A DNA stretch of 64,000 nt from Phaeosaccion multiseriatum. Taxonomy: Eukaryota; Ochrophyta, other classes. Where the stretch lies: contig OZ218961.1 of NCBI GenBank assembly GCA_965112735.1, positions 124,001 through 188,000 of the forward strand, read 5' to 3'. Positions 12,701 through 27,500 of the stretch are shown here, one piece after another. A program made the translations under genes and the position numbers. How positions within the stretch are numbered: position 1 is the first letter of the stretch; each line of letters begins with the position of its first letter. A model generated the notes under the pieces. That model worked only from the letters and a program-made list of their open reading frames with translations, was not told where the DNA came from and did no database searches.

Positions 12701-13049
12701 ACTAACCCAAAGCGTAACCGTCCGTAACCGTCACCCTTGTCTGTTTGGGACGCCCGCACCCCAAAGAGGAGAAGCTCGAGAACTGGGAGGCGTGGCTGGA
12801 TGTCATGGACTTGGACCAAAACGATTCCGTTGACATAAACGAGTTCTTTGAGGTGAGCAAGGGGAGGGGGGGATGGCAGTGGATGGAGAATGTACTTGTA
12901 CCTGTACTCATCCTCTACGTCCTCCATTCTGTGTATCGACTAATTCTATACTTTAATTCGATGTTCTATGCTGTTGCTCTATGCCCTCTACATTATGTAA
13001 GGTGTTCCGCCTGTGCAACATTTCTCTGGGCGCCGCCGACACGGGGTAG
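3815..13049 (+). CDS. PPP-family Ser/Thr protein phosphatase with C-terminal EF-hands (PPEF/RdgC-like)
   Basis: Exons: 3815-4621, 4817-4852 (3' end uncertain), 5137-5287, 5793-5845, 6240-6409, 6838-6975, 7189-7243, 8277-8363, 8459-8512, 9188-9343, 9968-10036, 10257-10403, 10614-10787, 11398-11543, 12056-12157, 12413-12522, 12767-12852, 13002-13049; about 862 residues. The N-terminal third is Ala/Gly/Ser-rich with several basic RR-S/P patches. The catalytic core has every PPP signature: GDLHGQ, GDFVDRGAMG, RGNHED, VIHGG, LWSDPD, VVRSHE and FSASNYGG. The C-terminus has EF-hand-like segments; the best are [28 protein letters not shown] and [14 protein letters not shown]. This domain order matches Ca-regulated PPEF/RdgC phosphatases. 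No IQ motif is evident. Exon 2 is the weak point: a strong donor at 4870 breaks the frame, while a weak one at 4853 keeps it. The substrate is unknown. Confidence 0.92.
4960..5128 (+). repeat. 19-bp minisatellite in an intron of the PPP phosphatase gene
   Basis: About nine tandem copies of a 19-base unit (TAATCCCCTCACTACCATG) lie immediately upstream of the exon that starts at 5137. The pyrimidine-rich units probably double as the polypyrimidine tract. Confidence 0.9.
7372..7743 (+). repeat. GGGAGGAAGG purine array
   Basis: About 370 bases of almost pure G/A on the plus strand, built of GGAGGGAGG units, in the intron between the exons ending at 7243 and starting at 8277. Long reading frames here, in both directions, are compositional artefacts. 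Confidence 0.9.
7812..8036 (+). repeat. Tandem ~37-bp repeat carrying the intronic CCATCCACTGCCATCC motif
   Basis: Six copies of a roughly 37-base unit (CTCTCTACGCCTCCATCCAC followed by TGCCATCCCTCCCCTCGC). Each copy contains the antisense form of the window-wide intronic module, and the array lies in the 3' part of a PPP-gene intron. Confidence 0.9.
8640..8933 (+). repeat. GAGAGGGAGAGAGAAGAAA purine minisatellite
   Basis: Roughly 19-21-base purine units are repeated more than ten times in the PPP-gene intron after the exon ending at 8512. A further 21-base repeat (CAAACTGAACACCCGATTCT, four copies) follows at 8957-9040. Confidence 0.85.
9361..9530 (+). repeat. 36-bp tandem repeat at an intron start
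   Basis: Five copies of a unit containing GGTGGTCGTTCTTTTTGGTC followed by TGTACGT. The array begins within 20 bases of the donor site after 9343 and lies wholly in the intron. Confidence 0.85.
10052..10140 (+). repeat. 24-bp tandem repeat (GCTTGGCCCGTATGCTTGGC...)
   Basis: Four near-identical copies start shortly after the donor at 10037 in the PPP phosphatase gene. The intron is otherwise pyrimidine-rich. Confidence 0.85.
10896..11066 (+). repeat. (GGTT)n tetranucleotide array
   Basis: About 170 bases of GGTT repeats with scattered substitutions, in the intron between the two EF-hand-coding exons ending at 10787 and starting at 11398. Confidence 0.9.
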
Positions 13050-13302
13050 ACAGGGGGGGATGGCAGTGGATGGATGGGCGGACGGCAGTGGATGGTACAA
13101 AAATAATAAATAATGGACGGACGGCAGGGGATGGATGGAAGGTGGGGTGTGGGAGTGGATGGCAGTGGATGAATCCATGAATGGCAGTGGATGGGATGGC
13201 AGTGGATCGATGGCACTGGATGTGAAGGGGACCGATGGCAGTGCACGGGAGTTGCAGAGAAGTGCGCTGAGTGTGGTCGGGAGGGGTGGAAGGGGTAGGA
13301 GG

Positions 13303-13340
<38 letters not shown>

Positions 13341-14162
13341 GAGGAGGAGGAGGAGGAGGAGGAGGAGGAGGAGGAGGAGGAAGAGGGATATCGGGGAAGG
13401 CAAGAAGGAAGAGCTCTACACTTTTATCTCGATGTCTCTTCTCTTTTGTGTTACTTGGGCAATAGGCAAGAACAGCACCGACAGGCTCATAACGCATTTC
13501 CTCTTTGGCAAGTCAAGGACATTAACTCATATGGCAAGGACAGCACCGGCAGACTCATTACTCATTAACTCATGCACCACGTGCAGTCTGTGCAGTAAGA
13601 ATAAGAGCATTTGCAGGAATACGAGCTCTCGCAGGAATACGCGCTGTATACAACCTCGCGCCCCTTCTCCTCCCTCCCCCTTCCCTCTCCCCTCCCCCTC
13701 AGGCTTCGCTGGCATTCCCTCTTCCCTCTTTCCTCTTCTCTCCCCTCTCCCCTCCCCTCCTCTCCAGCCTTGTGTTCCCGTGAGAGGGGCCATTCCGAGA
13801 GGGGCCAGGCAAAGCCTCAACGGATCGACCCACGCCTTTCCCCATCCACTGCCATCCACTGCCCTCCACTGCCCTCCACTGCCATCCGCTGCTCTCATCC
13901 ACTGCTCTCATCCACTGCTCTCATCCACTGTCATCCCCTGCCATCCCCTGCCATCCACTGCCATCCACTGCTCTCATCCACTGCCTTGACTTGCACCACT
14001 CACTGTCCTACGCTGATGCGGTCACACATAGAGGTCCCCCCTCTCCTCTCTCCCCTCTGCTCTCTTCCCTCACCGCCCTGTTCCATGCTCTCTCCTCATG
14101 CAAAGTCTTGGAGTCTTTATATAGGCACCCACCGAAACGAAACGCTTCCATCGCATCGCTCC
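13050..14162. other. Convergent 3' intergenic region of the PPP and PP2C genes
   Basis: No gene is seen. The region holds several sense copies of the GGATGGCAGTGGATGG module at 13058-13240, a CAG/GGA trinucleotide block at 13303-13382, and many antisense copies (CCATCCACTGCCATCC and CCATCCACTGCTCTCAT) at 13843-13985. Both 3' UTRs must lie here. Sense copies sit next to the plus-strand gene and antisense copies next to the minus-strand gene. Confidence 0.6.
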
Positions 14163-18343
<4,181 letters not shown>

Positions 18344-18897
18344 GTTGCCTCCTTCTAGGCGCCGACCCGGCCCTCCCTGGTGACTCTGGCTGCCCAAGGA
18401 GAGAGCGCTGGCTCCCTCCCCCCCTTTCCTTGTTGGCAACTCTTTATATGCTGCTGGCCCGGCTCGAGGGAGGGATGGAGTTGGCGTTGGGAGTCAGGAG
18501 TGCATCCTCTATCCTTGCATGTGCTTTGCAATTCCTCTCTCTCTTTTTCTTTATAATCAAATCGAGCGGGAAGTGGATGAAAAGCCGAAAAACCGAAGTG
18601 GAAGCACGATTTTTGTTTCGACTCCGTCTATGAAGCTGAAACTGAAACGTATGAACCGTACGACCGAACAGCTGCCCCACATTTAAGCAAAAAAAAAACA
18701 ACTAGCAACACGGGCTGCGTCCATAGGAGGAGGTTGCTTTCGCCGCTGTTGTTGTTGTTGTTGTTGTGGCTGCTACGCTATAGAGCCGTGCTACTGCTCG
18801 GGGGGGAGAGGGCTGCCGCTGTCACTACTTGCCTTTTAGGGCAAGTTCAGGTTGAACCATTTTGAGAAAACGGCAAACCGCACCAACAACTATAACC
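18344..18897. promoter_or_regulatory. Divergent promoter region between the PP2C gene and the gene at 18898
   Basis: 554 bases between two opposed start codons. The region contains repeated CTGAAACTGAAAC words at about 18632-18650, an A9 run at 18688 and a GTT repeat at 18746-18765. There is no obvious TATA box and no gene. Confidence 0.5.
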
Positions 18898-21800
18898 ATG
18901 GGTGCGATGCTGAGGCTCACGCTCCTCGGGTGTCTCTGCGTCGCGACGGAGGCATGGATAGTCGGAGGAGGGAACCCCCCTCTGCGCGTAGTACAGCACC
19001 AGCGGGGTCGGCTCATGATGTTTGACGATGGGAGGCCCTCCTTCTCCACCACCAAAGCCATCGTAACTACGCTGCCCAAGTGGAGGCCGCCCCCACTGAA
19101 GCAGCCCCAGAATGGGGGTACGGGCCAGCAACAGCAGCAGCCGCAGGAAAGCAGCGACGAGCAAAGGTGCGGTGAGAAGCGTGAGCGCAGAAAGGGGGAG
19201 GGGGGGGGGCGGTAGTAGGAAGGACGGAGCGGAGTCTCCCTCTATAACGTGCGCCCGTGCTGGCGCCCCCGACCGGGGGGGACATGACGCACGATCGCCA
19301 TCCTTCCTTCCTCTTCCCACTCAACCCAACTCCTTTAAACCCCCTAAAAGAATTATTACTGAAGCGCGAAAGGTAGGCGCACCGCGGTCCAACGCTCGCC
19401 CGCCCCCCCGAAACTCTGCCCACTCTGCCGCCCCTGCCCCCCCCTCCAGCCTGTTCGCGTGCGAGGTGAGCTACGGCGATGACTCTCCCCTGCTGATGCG
19501 CGAGTGGAGCTCCGGCAACAAGCACAAGAAGCCTCTCTGCTGGGACGCCTCCTTGGACGAGCGTATGGCTGAGGGCATCCTCACAGACGCAGCGGCCCTG
19601 GGCACGGGTAAGAGGGAGAGGCAGGAGACGGGAGGGGCGGGTATACGGGCTAGGGTTGGAAGCGTATGGGTTAGGGTCCACTGGGGCAGGCATGAGGGGA
19701 CATGAGGCGTGAGGGAGGGGGGGGTATAGAGTATAGAGGCTACGCCGACAATGTGAGGAGTCTGTATTGCTTGCCTCACAGCCTCTCACGACCCGCCCTC
19801 CCTCCCCATTCCCCTTCTTCACCCCCCCCACCTCCCTCTCTCTCTTCCCAGTGCCTCGGTCGGCGCTGAGCGACGCGATGAGTCTCCTCGTGAGCAAGTT
19901 CGAGCAGCAGCAGGGGGGGCGACAGAACTTTATGTGGACCCAGAGGCCACCCGCGCTGCAAGGGGAGTGGGCACTTCGCTGCAACCTCGGACACAGCTTG
20001 CCCGACATTGAGGTACAAGTCGTGTTGGGTTGGGATTCGCCATTCGTTCACTAACACGCTTCACCCGTATCGTACACGTATGAATTCACTCGCTCGCTCA
20101 CGCACTCATTCACTCAGTCACGCACTCCATTGGCTCACTCACTTTCTCACTCCGGCCTCACTCACTGACTCATTCCTCCCCTCCATCCACTGCCCTCTGC
20201 CTGCAGGTGGACAAGCACGGCTACTTGTGCTCAAGCAGTCACGTGAGCCTCAACATCGGCTCCTCCTCGCAGCAGCTCCTCATCGACACTGACGGGGACT
20301 CGCCCGGAGGGATGGGCCTGTACCGCTCGTGGAGGTCGGCCCTCAGCGTCAACCCCAACACGCAGGCACTCGAGGCTTCCTTCTCGGAGATGCAGGTCAG
20401 TCTCAGTGTCTCTGTGGGTGGGTGTGGGTGGGTGTGCGTGTGTGGATGTGGATGTGGGTGTGATGGAAGTACTATAGGTTGGATGAATGGGTGGGGGCGT
20501 ACGGACAGACAGGCAGTGAGTGCGGTGGGTGTATTGTACGCGTCCTCTCTCCATCTGTGTGTATTGGAGGCGTCCTTTCTCCATCTATGTCTGTGTGTAC
20601 TTGTGTCGCGTTGTTCTGTCCCTCTCAGTCTCACAGCCCATCTTCTCCCCCCTCACGTCCCCTGCTTAACCCCTTGCTTTGCCTTGCCTGGCCTTGCCTG
20701 TGTGCGTCATTCCCTCCTTCTCCCTCTTCCTCTCTCTCTCCCTCTGTGTCTGTGTGTGTGTGTGCGTGCAGGTCGGCCCCCTCCTTGTGTTCAACCCCGT
20801 GGCAGGTCTCTCTTCCGAGCTCTGCAAGCTTCCCCTCAGCCTCCAAGTAAGTGACCACAGCAAGTAGAGCAACAAGTAGAGCCGAAGCAGGGCCAAGCCC
20901 GAGGGCCAAGCCCGGCAGAGCAACACTGTCCTTCTGTTGCGCAGCATGCTTGTTGTTGGAAGGTGTGGTGGGGTGGGGCTTTTGTTGACTTATAGGAATC
21001 AAAGGAACCTAAGGATTACGTAAGATTGTTGGCTTGTGTCGCACACTGCTGTGAAGGAATGATGTGTGTCTTCATGGCAGCACAGGAGGAGGGGCGGGGG
21101 CTCAGGAGCACTCTCACTCGAACATTCATCCAAGACGTAATCGCTCACCTATCCACTGCCATCCATTGCCATCTCCCCTCTGTCAAGGTGTTCTACGTGG
21201 CAAAGGACGTGCTGGGCCTTGTGGCCAGACAGGTGCGCAGCAACGGGTCACTCCCTCACTCACTCACTCACTCACTCACTCACTCATCCACTTCACTCAC
21301 TTACTCACTCACTCACTTAATTACTCACTCAACTTACTCACTCACTTAATCACTCGCTGTGGCCATTTATTGACTTACTCAGGTGCGCAGCAACGGACAG
21401 GTCTTCAAGGAGGCCCTCCTCGTCTTCGAGCGACAGGATAAACAGCAAGAGGAAGGTGTCCTCTCTTCTTCTTCTTCTTCCTCCTCCCCCCCCTCCTCTC
21501 CGCCTGCCTTTACGGCCAACGACAAGTGGGCCGACAAGCACCGTCCTCGAGCCGCCCCTCACGCGACTGTCAAGGCTAAAACCCTCCCTGCGGTGGTGCA
21601 CACCGAGCTGGCCGGCAAGGACAAGCTGGGCAGCAAGTTGGGCGGCGGCGGCAGGAAGAAGAGGCCCAAGAAGGTCCAGTTCGAGTACGAGGGCAAGGAC
21701 GACTTTGAGTACGATGAGCGCATGATTGGCGGCTATCAGGGCATGCAGCAGGTGAGTGAGGCGATGGAGTGAGTGGGGGAGAGAGTGGGTGCGAGAGGAA

Positions 21801-22198
21801 GGGGAGTGAGTGGGTGGGGGAGGTGTGCATACCCTGTGGTGTGCATACCCTGTGGTGTGGGCCCACCAAGGCGCGTGTCGCTTGCTTCAGCATGCATGAG
21901 AGCATGTATGTCAAGCATATATGTCAAGCATATATGTCAAGCATATATGTCAAGCATGCCCTCCCTCGTCGACGCACCGAAGCCAAACACCCCTCTCACC
22001 CATTATTCCTCCATCCACCGCCATCCTCCCTCCTCTCAGTACCTCGAGGAGGAGGCCCTTTGGTGGTACTTTGTGCTGGCCGGGCGCTGCATCCTCTCCT
22101 TTGTGAGGCACCACTGGGCCTTCTCCGTTTGGAAGAGTTCCCTCGCTGTAGCCGTGCTGCAGGCCTGGATGGAGGCGGGCGGGGGGCCGCCGCAGTGA
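18898..22198 (+). CDS. Unrecognised, probably plastid-targeted protein
   Basis: Exons: 18898-19166, 19452-19607 (acceptor within 1-2 bases), 19852-20012, 20207-20395, 20772-20846, 21188-21232, 21383-21751, 22040-22198; about 474 residues. The start has a good context (ACCATGG). Residues 1-19 form a signal peptide (MLRLTLLGCLCVATEA) followed by W, then a basic Pro/Gln-rich stretch, compatible with delivery to a complex plastid. The mature part has no motif I recognise. It includes a Trp-rich beta-like segment (QNFMWTQRPPALQGEWALRC), a segment FNPVAGLSSELCKLPLSLQ, a Ser/Pro linker, a highly basic patch (GGGGRKKRPKKVQFEYEG) and a hydrophobic C-terminal helix pair (ALWWYFVLAGRCILSFV). It may be a lineage-specific plastid protein; no function is assigned. 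Confidence 0.75.
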
Positions 22199-23826
22199 GG
22201 ACGGTACAGCAGTTGGTGATACAGCAGGAAGAGCGACATGCAGGCTCTGGCTTGCTGAATTACTGGGCAGCTTGCTTGCTTGACAGCTTGCTTGACAGCT
22301 TGACAGCTTGCTTGCTTGCGTCAGGCGCGCTGGGGTGGGGCTTCTGGAGGGGCCGAGCACACACAGCAGCAGCAACGGGGAGGGGGGGGGAGGGGGGCTC
22401 CTTGTCTATATTGTATCTTGAGTCTGCTTCGATTGCGCAGCGGACTGAACTGACTCTGTTTGGGCATAATGACTATTGAAGGTTGGGGGGGGTTGTGGTG
22501 AGTGTTTGACTATTCAATGTGTGTTGTTAGAAGACTGAGTATGCGTGTGAGTATCAGCATTAGAGCGATGACGGAATGACTTAGAGCGATGACGGAATGA
22601 CGGACGGAATGACTGCTTTGACTGGGGCTTGTGCTTGCGAGGAAAGGAGTGCATTCATGTCGGGGAGTAGGAAGAAGAAGAAGAAGAAGAAGAAGAAGAA
22701 GAAGAAGAAGAAGAAGAAGAAGACGGCACTCAGTCACCCATCATGAGCGGCGAAAGAGTGGCGTTATGGAGTAGAGTGTACGATGAAATGTGAAGGCTGA
22801 GCTAGGCTGACGGCTGAAAGAAAGAAGCGAAAGAAGGGGCTGAGACTGATACCTGACACTGGCATGTACATAGGAGGAGAGGAGAAGGGAGTGTATACAG
22901 TAGGGGAGGGGAGGGGAGGGCAAACGGCTCAGCGGGGAGGAGGAGTTTGAGCTTCACTGCATGCCCTTGCCGTACCCTGCCCTGCTCGTGAGGGGGGGGT
23001 GGGGGGGTGGGAGGGGAGGGGAGGGGAGGAAGGCTGAGAGGGAGACTCAAACAAGCATGGGAGAGAGAGAGAGGGGTGAGAGGCGAGTGGAGCGGACAAC
23101 CAACGACGAGGGGCGAGGGGAGGGGCGCATACACACGCACGCACCCACGACGGCGCTGCTTGTGCAAGTAGCTACGCGGGAAGCATTCAAGGGTCTAATA
23201 TATATAAGGATATATGTACTAAAGATGAAATTTCGTATGGTTCATCAATTGTCGCTACCTTGTATTCGTATCTAAACCAAGTGGGCACTGCTCCTGCCTA
23301 TCGTACAAGGGTGCTACGTAATCCCGCTCGGCCCCGCTCGCACCCATATGCTTATGGTTAGGCCTTGCTTAGGGTTGGGCTTTAGGGTTGGGGGCCTTAT
23401 TACGAATTGGGCCTTAAGGGTTGGGCCTTACTAAGAATTGGGCCATAGGCTTAGCTTAGGCCTTAGGCTTAGGCCGCAAACAAGATTTTGACGCTATGCG
23501 ACCCGACATTTTGGATCCAAGTGGAAGTGGAAGTGGAAGTGGAAGTGGAAGTGTGGAAGTGGAAGTGCAAGTGGAAGTGCAAGTTGAAGTGCAAGTGGAA
23601 CTGGAAGTGGAATCTGCCATGGCTTGTGGCACTTCAGTGGGGCACTGGTGCATTTGCGCAAGCAACAATTGCTGTATGGAGAATTTTCTCAGCATTCGGT
23701 GGAGGTGGAGGACAAGAGGATAAGAGGATAAGAGGAGAGGAGGGGTGGAGGATGAAGAGGAGTGGAGGATGAAGAGTGGTGCCACAGAACGCGCATTGAC
23801 GAGGGCCACACACACACACACACACG

Positions 23827-23858
<32 letters not shown>

Positions 23859-24575
23859 CACACACACGCACACACACACACACGCACACACACACACACA
23901 CACGCACGCACACACTCACACACACACACGCACGCACACACTCACACACACACTCACACACACCAGCAGCTCTTAAAACCGAGTCCCCACATCCCGGACG
24001 TTGGGGCGTGGGTGCGTGTGTGTGTGTGTGTGTGTGCGTTGACGGCGTGTATGCGTGTGTGCGTGGGTGCGTGTGTGCCCACGTATCGTTCGAAGCAGCC
24101 CTACATGTTTATACATTTGGCTGCTCTGGTCCATTCGGATGGCCTTCGATAGATCGATAGCATCAACATGACAATGCCAAGCGAAGCATGACCAGAGGCA
24201 ACACATAAATGCTACTTTGGAGTAGTTGAATAGATTGAATTAAGTTGTTGAAAACTGAAAATTGCTTACAGATAAATACAGCGCCTAAAGAAAAAGAAAC
24301 AAAACGCGACGCACACACGCATACACAAGAAGGAAAACCAAGACCCCTCCCTCCCTGCCCGTCTCCCTGCCCTCTCCCTGCCCCTCCTGAAAATATAAAA
24401 AAAAAAGAAACCCTCCCTCCCTCCCTCCTTTCCCCGTAATACATAAAAAAGAAGCCCCGTCTGCAGCTCTCCCTCCCTCCCTCCTTCCCTCCCTCCCTCC
24501 CTCCCTCCCTCCCTCCCTCCCTCCCTCCCTCCCTCCGTCCGTCCGTCCCTCCCTCCCCTCGGGACCCCTCACAGC
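22199..24575. other. Convergent intergenic region rich in microsatellites
   Basis: No gene can be supported between the end of the gene at 18898 and the end of PTOX. The stretch carries a GTTGGTGATACAGC module copy at 22211, a GAA/AAG block at 22672-22722, degenerate TTAGGG-like words at 23350-23470, GGAAGT repeats at 23518-23612, CA repeats at 23805-23965, and a CCTCCCTCC block at 24412-24540 just before the PTOX stop codon. The patch at 23190-23275 is conspicuously A/T-rich. Confidence 0.6.
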
Positions 24576-27500
24576 CTAAGAGGCGTCGCCGTCGGTTGTG
24601 GCTGTGGCTTTGGCTTTGGCCGTTTCATTGGCCGTTTCAGCTCCCTTCCCCTCCGCGTGTCCATTGTGACTCTTCGGGTTAGAGAAGGCTCCAGGGGAGG
24701 GGGAACCGTCCACCATGTCCATAGCGAAGCCCTGACGGGTGAGGTGAGGGGTGAGAGGTGAGAGGACAGAGATGAGGGGGGGAAAGGCACCACACGGGAA
24801 CAAAATCACAGCGTTGAGGCGCGAGTGATGCGATACACGAAGGAGAGAGGGATGGAGAGGAAGAGGAAGACGGAGAGAGAGACAGAGAAACGGAACGGAC
24901 GAGAGAGAGAGAAAGAGCGGCCGCCAGGAGCAGTCCTCCTCACGTACTACTACGTACTACTATGCAAAATGTAACGCACCAGGATTGTGTCCAGCGAGAG
25001 GATCTCGTCGTCTTGCTCCACCCCCGCCTCCTCCTCCTCCTTCTCCTCCGCCGTGGTCGCCAGCTGAAGAGTGCCCCTCTTGTTCTGCGGCTTGCTCCCT
25101 CTCGGTCTGTCCCCCTGTGCTTGCCCCTGTGCCTGTGCACCCACCTCCTCCTCCTCCTCCTGCTGCTCATCCTCCACAGCCCATACGCCTCCACCCGCCC
25201 CTCTCCCCTTGAACCCCCCTTCCTTCTCGGCCTGATTGGGGGACTTGATGATGGAGGACGACCTTCAGGCAGGTATATGGGCAAAGGGGGGCAGAATGAG
25301 CAGACAGGCAGGTATGTGGGCAAAGGGGGTAAAGGGGGGCAGAATGAGCAGACAGGCAGGTATATGGGCAAAGGGGGTAAAGGGACAAAGGGGGCCATAA
25401 TAGAGTGGGCAGGCATGCAAGTATATGGGCAGGCAAGAAGGAGAAGACATGTCGGAGTCAGGTCATGGATGGAGGCACATGGGGCGAGACCCTTTCCTTT
25501 GGGGGCATCCCGGGGGGGTTTCTGCGTGGCTGCCTACAATCTCTCTCGCCAGGCTCAGCTCTACTCTGCTTGGCTGCCTCTCACGCTCAGCCATCCCCAT
25601 CCATCCGTCTCTTCTTCTTGGCTCTGCTCGCCTCTTACCTCTCGGCGACGAACTGAAGGAACATGGGCGGGGGGGCGGGGGGGGGGAGGGGCAAAGAGCA
25701 AGGCAGGGTGGCGGGGGGCGGTGAGAGCAAGCTTGGATATCATGACAGCAAGCTTTGTACCTTTTGGACATCGCTGCTCAACTACGCATTCAGTTCCTCA
25801 GACCCTGTCCTGACACTCAGTCACCGCCCCTGACACTCAGTCAGAGTCCTGAAACTCATGAAGTCCTGACACCCACCATGGTCTTGACGTGTTCCATTTC
25901 ATCGTCTCGGATGTTCACAAACACGTCGTACAGACTGTGCCCAGGTAAAGGAGTTGGTCGTTGTCGTCGTTAACGGGTGTTGATAGAGTTAATGGGTCGA
26001 TAATGGATGTCGACAGACTAGTCTGCCGTTCATGGACGCTACCCAAACAACGCGAGACCATGCCTGATTAAAAAAAAAAGAAAAAAAGTAGATGCACACA
26101 CGCACACCCACGCACACACACGCACACACACACACACACACACGCACACACACGCACACACACGCACACACACGCACACACACACACACACGCACACACA
26201 CGCACACACACGCACACACACGCACACACACGCACACACACGCACACCCACGCACACACACGCACACACACGCACACCCACGCACACACACGCACATGCA
26301 CGCACATGGACATACATGGACACACATACACACACATTCTGTAGCAAGTGGTGCTCACACATGTTGTACAACAAGTGGTGCTCAAATGGTGCTCCCAGGC
26401 CATCCGTAGACAGCAAAGCACATCAAGCACAGCCGTTGGTGATACAGCAGAGAGAGCACACCAGTTGGTGATACAATACAGCGGAGAGAGGAGAGCAGAG
26501 CACACACCGCACATGCACTTCCATCCCTCTCCAGCTGGCGACTGTGGATGTGCACTCCCCTCACTCAATGCCCTCACCACTCACTTCTTAATGATGGGGC
26601 GCCTGGAGCCCGCAGCACTCGTGCTCTGAAACTCGTCGAACTGCGGGGGGGGAGGCATATGGGGTCATGAGTCAATGGAGCGGGGAGATTCGTATGTCAA
26701 TGGAGATGATTTAGGAGGGGACGAGCCCGACAAACGAGTAACCATGGTAGACTCCTCACTAACACCCTTATGTACCCTTACGTACCATGTACATGTCCCC
26801 ATTGACGTAATAGTCCACAGCCTCGATGGAGGGCGGCATGCTCTTGAGCAGCTCCTCGTTCGCTTCGAGGAATTCGCTGAAGTAGTTGGTGGTACGGCAG
26901 TTGGGTGGATTGGGACATGGCAGTCAGTGAGGCAGTCAGGCACTCAGTCAATCAGTCATTGAGTCGGTCAGTCGGTCAGTCAGTCAGTCGTTGAGTCAGT
27001 CGGTCCATCAAAGGCAATCAACCGATCAGTTCAATCAGTCGGTCCATCAGTCAGTCAGTGGGGGAGTCAGTCAGCTGTCAGTCAGTCAGTCAGTCAGTCC
27101 GCACAGGCAGTCCCCACGCACCCATTGACATACTCCACCCACCCACTGACATACTCCACCCACCCATTGACATACTCCACCCTCCCATTGACATACTCCA
27201 CCCCTCCAGTACTCCCTCCACTCAGTGGCACTCACCCACACGCACCCACCCACCCATTGACATACTCCACCCACCCATTGACATACTACTCACGTGTACG
27301 TGTCGACCGCGTGGCTCTCCAGGAGCTCTGAGAAATTGTAGGCAAGGAAGGGGCTGAAGGAGAAGAGCAGGTTCAGACTCCAGTAGTACATGATGGCCGC
27401 GTGGCGGGCGAGGAAGCGGTCTAGCCACTTTGCATCACCGCCCAAAGACTCCATTATGCTGTATAGATGAGTGGAGGAGGAGGAGGAGGAGGAGGAGGAG

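Noticed and set aside
13303-13382. Poly-Gln or Ser-repeat coding region from CAG/GGA triplets
   Set aside because: It lies 3' of the PPP phosphatase stop codon in a convergent intergenic region with no supporting exon.
23350-23470. Interstitial telomere repeat
   Set aside because: Only scattered TTAGGG/TTTAGGG-like words in a degenerate GGGTTGGGCCTTA pattern; no tandem run.
25639-25652. 14-base microexon (F-V-A-E-R) in the 3' part of the PTOX gene
   Set aside because: It has splice-like flanks but would shift the acidic C-terminal exon out of frame; joining 25877 directly to 25231 keeps phase.
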